Source: a bacterium
GTDB taxonomy: Bacteria; Bacillota_I; Bacilli_A; Izemoplasmatales; Hujiaoplasmataceae
Direction of reading: 5' to 3'
Assembly: GCA_030684695.1 (NCBI GenBank)
Contig: JAUXXX010000072.1
Coordinates: forward strand, 1 to 32,346
DNA length: 32,346 nucleotides
Part shown: positions 32,195 through 32,346 of the stretch, one piece after another
Layout of the letters: each line of letters begins with the position of its first letter
Numbering within the stretch: the stretch's first letter is position 1
The notes under the pieces: model-generated
Seen by the model: only the letters and a program-made list of their open reading frames with translations
What the model was told of the DNA's origin: nothing
Databases searched by the model: none
Translations under genes and position numbers: made by a program

Positions 32195-32346
32195 ATGAAA
32201 AAAGTATTGTTGTTATTTACCCTTCTTTTGTCTTTATTTATTGTTTCTTGTACGGGTTCTACACTTTCAACAGGAATGCTTTCGACTACTACGAATCAAA
32301 CGTCCAGTTCTACTAACTCAACTACATCAACAAATCAGACAACAAC
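32195..32346 (+). CDS. Start of a lipoprotein with Ser/Thr/Asn-rich linker (cut by window end)
   Basis: ATG at 32195, two bases after the previous stop. The first 19 residues form a lipoprotein signal: basic MKK, a hydrophobic run, then FIVSC with the lipidated Cys at 19. The next 30 residues are low-complexity Thr/Ser/Asn/Gln, as in flexible linkers of surface-anchored enzymes or binding proteins of Gram-positive relatives. No clear ribosome binding site is seen, so it may rely on coupling to the gene before it. The functional domain is outside the window. Confidence 0.75.
   Translation, partial: MKKVLLLFTLLLSLFIVSCTGSTLSTGMLSTTTNQTSSSTNSTTSTNQTT

Noticed and set aside
1-32346. TGA as tryptophan codon (code 4)
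   Set aside because: All recognised proteins use TGG for conserved Trp, and TGA is the functional stop of mutL, rdgB, potA, potB, potC, the helicase and nfo.
1-32346. Mobile elements, prophage, CRISPR, defence genes, tRNA or rRNA
   Set aside because: No transposase, integrase, repeat-spacer pattern, attachment site or stable-RNA signature was seen in either strand; gene order is that of core chromosome.

Overview
The window is a gene-dense, low-GC chromosomal stretch with no mobile element, CRISPR array, rRNA or tRNA that I can see. TGA works as a stop codon (for example in the 4-base ATGA/GTGA overlaps mutL/miaA, potA/potB, potB/potC, potC/potD and nfo/trmL), and Trp is written TGG. Low GC, compact clusters and Firmicutes-type synteny point to the Firmicutes/Tenericutes border: an Acholeplasma-, Izemoplasma-, Haloplasma- or Erysipelotrichales-like lineage. 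It is not a code-4 Mycoplasma. The lineage call is inference.

Layout. 1-5.3 kb holds mismatch repair and tRNA modification (probable end of a miaB-like gene, mutS, mutL, miaA), closed by a two-way terminator. 5.3-7.8 kb has a Cys-less membrane rhodanese facing away from efp and a CorC/HlyC membrane protein; the two divergent promoters overlap at their -35 boxes. 7.9-12.5 kb is the conserved rluB, cmk, S1-domain protein, der, HU cluster. 12.5-13.6 kb is a CPBP membrane protease on the minus strand. 13.8-17.8 kb is rdgB, a YfcE/MJ0936-type phosphodiesterase and a 957-residue protein that looks like TPR-GAF-PAS followed by eroded GGDEF and EAL domains. 17.9-19.6 kb is a GH13 alpha-glucosidase. 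19.6-23.5 kb is a complete polyamine ABC importer, potABCD, behind a consensus promoter and a structured leader. 23.6-27.3 kb is nusB-xseA-xseB-recN. A 57-residue membrane protein lies on the minus strand at 27.3-27.5 kb. 27.9-30.6 kb is a CshB-like DEAD-box helicase, nfo and trmL. The end holds a DUF402/Ntdp-like nucleotide phosphatase, a divergent RluA-type pseudouridine synthase, and the start of a Ser/Thr-rich lipoprotein cut by the window edge.

How the genes work together. Most are housekeeping: DNA repair (mutS, mutL, xseAB, recN, nfo, rdgB), RNA modification (miaA, rluB, trmL, RluA-type), translation and ribosome assembly (efp, S1, der, DEAD-box), nucleotide supply and clean-up (cmk, rdgB, Ntdp-like), chromosome structure (HU), and uptake and sugar use (potABCD, GH13).

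The least ordinary items are the degenerate GGDEF/EAL protein, the pot operon leader (a candidate attenuator or riboswitch), the rhodanese without cysteine, the palindrome pair between the CPBP gene and rdgB, and the small membrane protein after recN.
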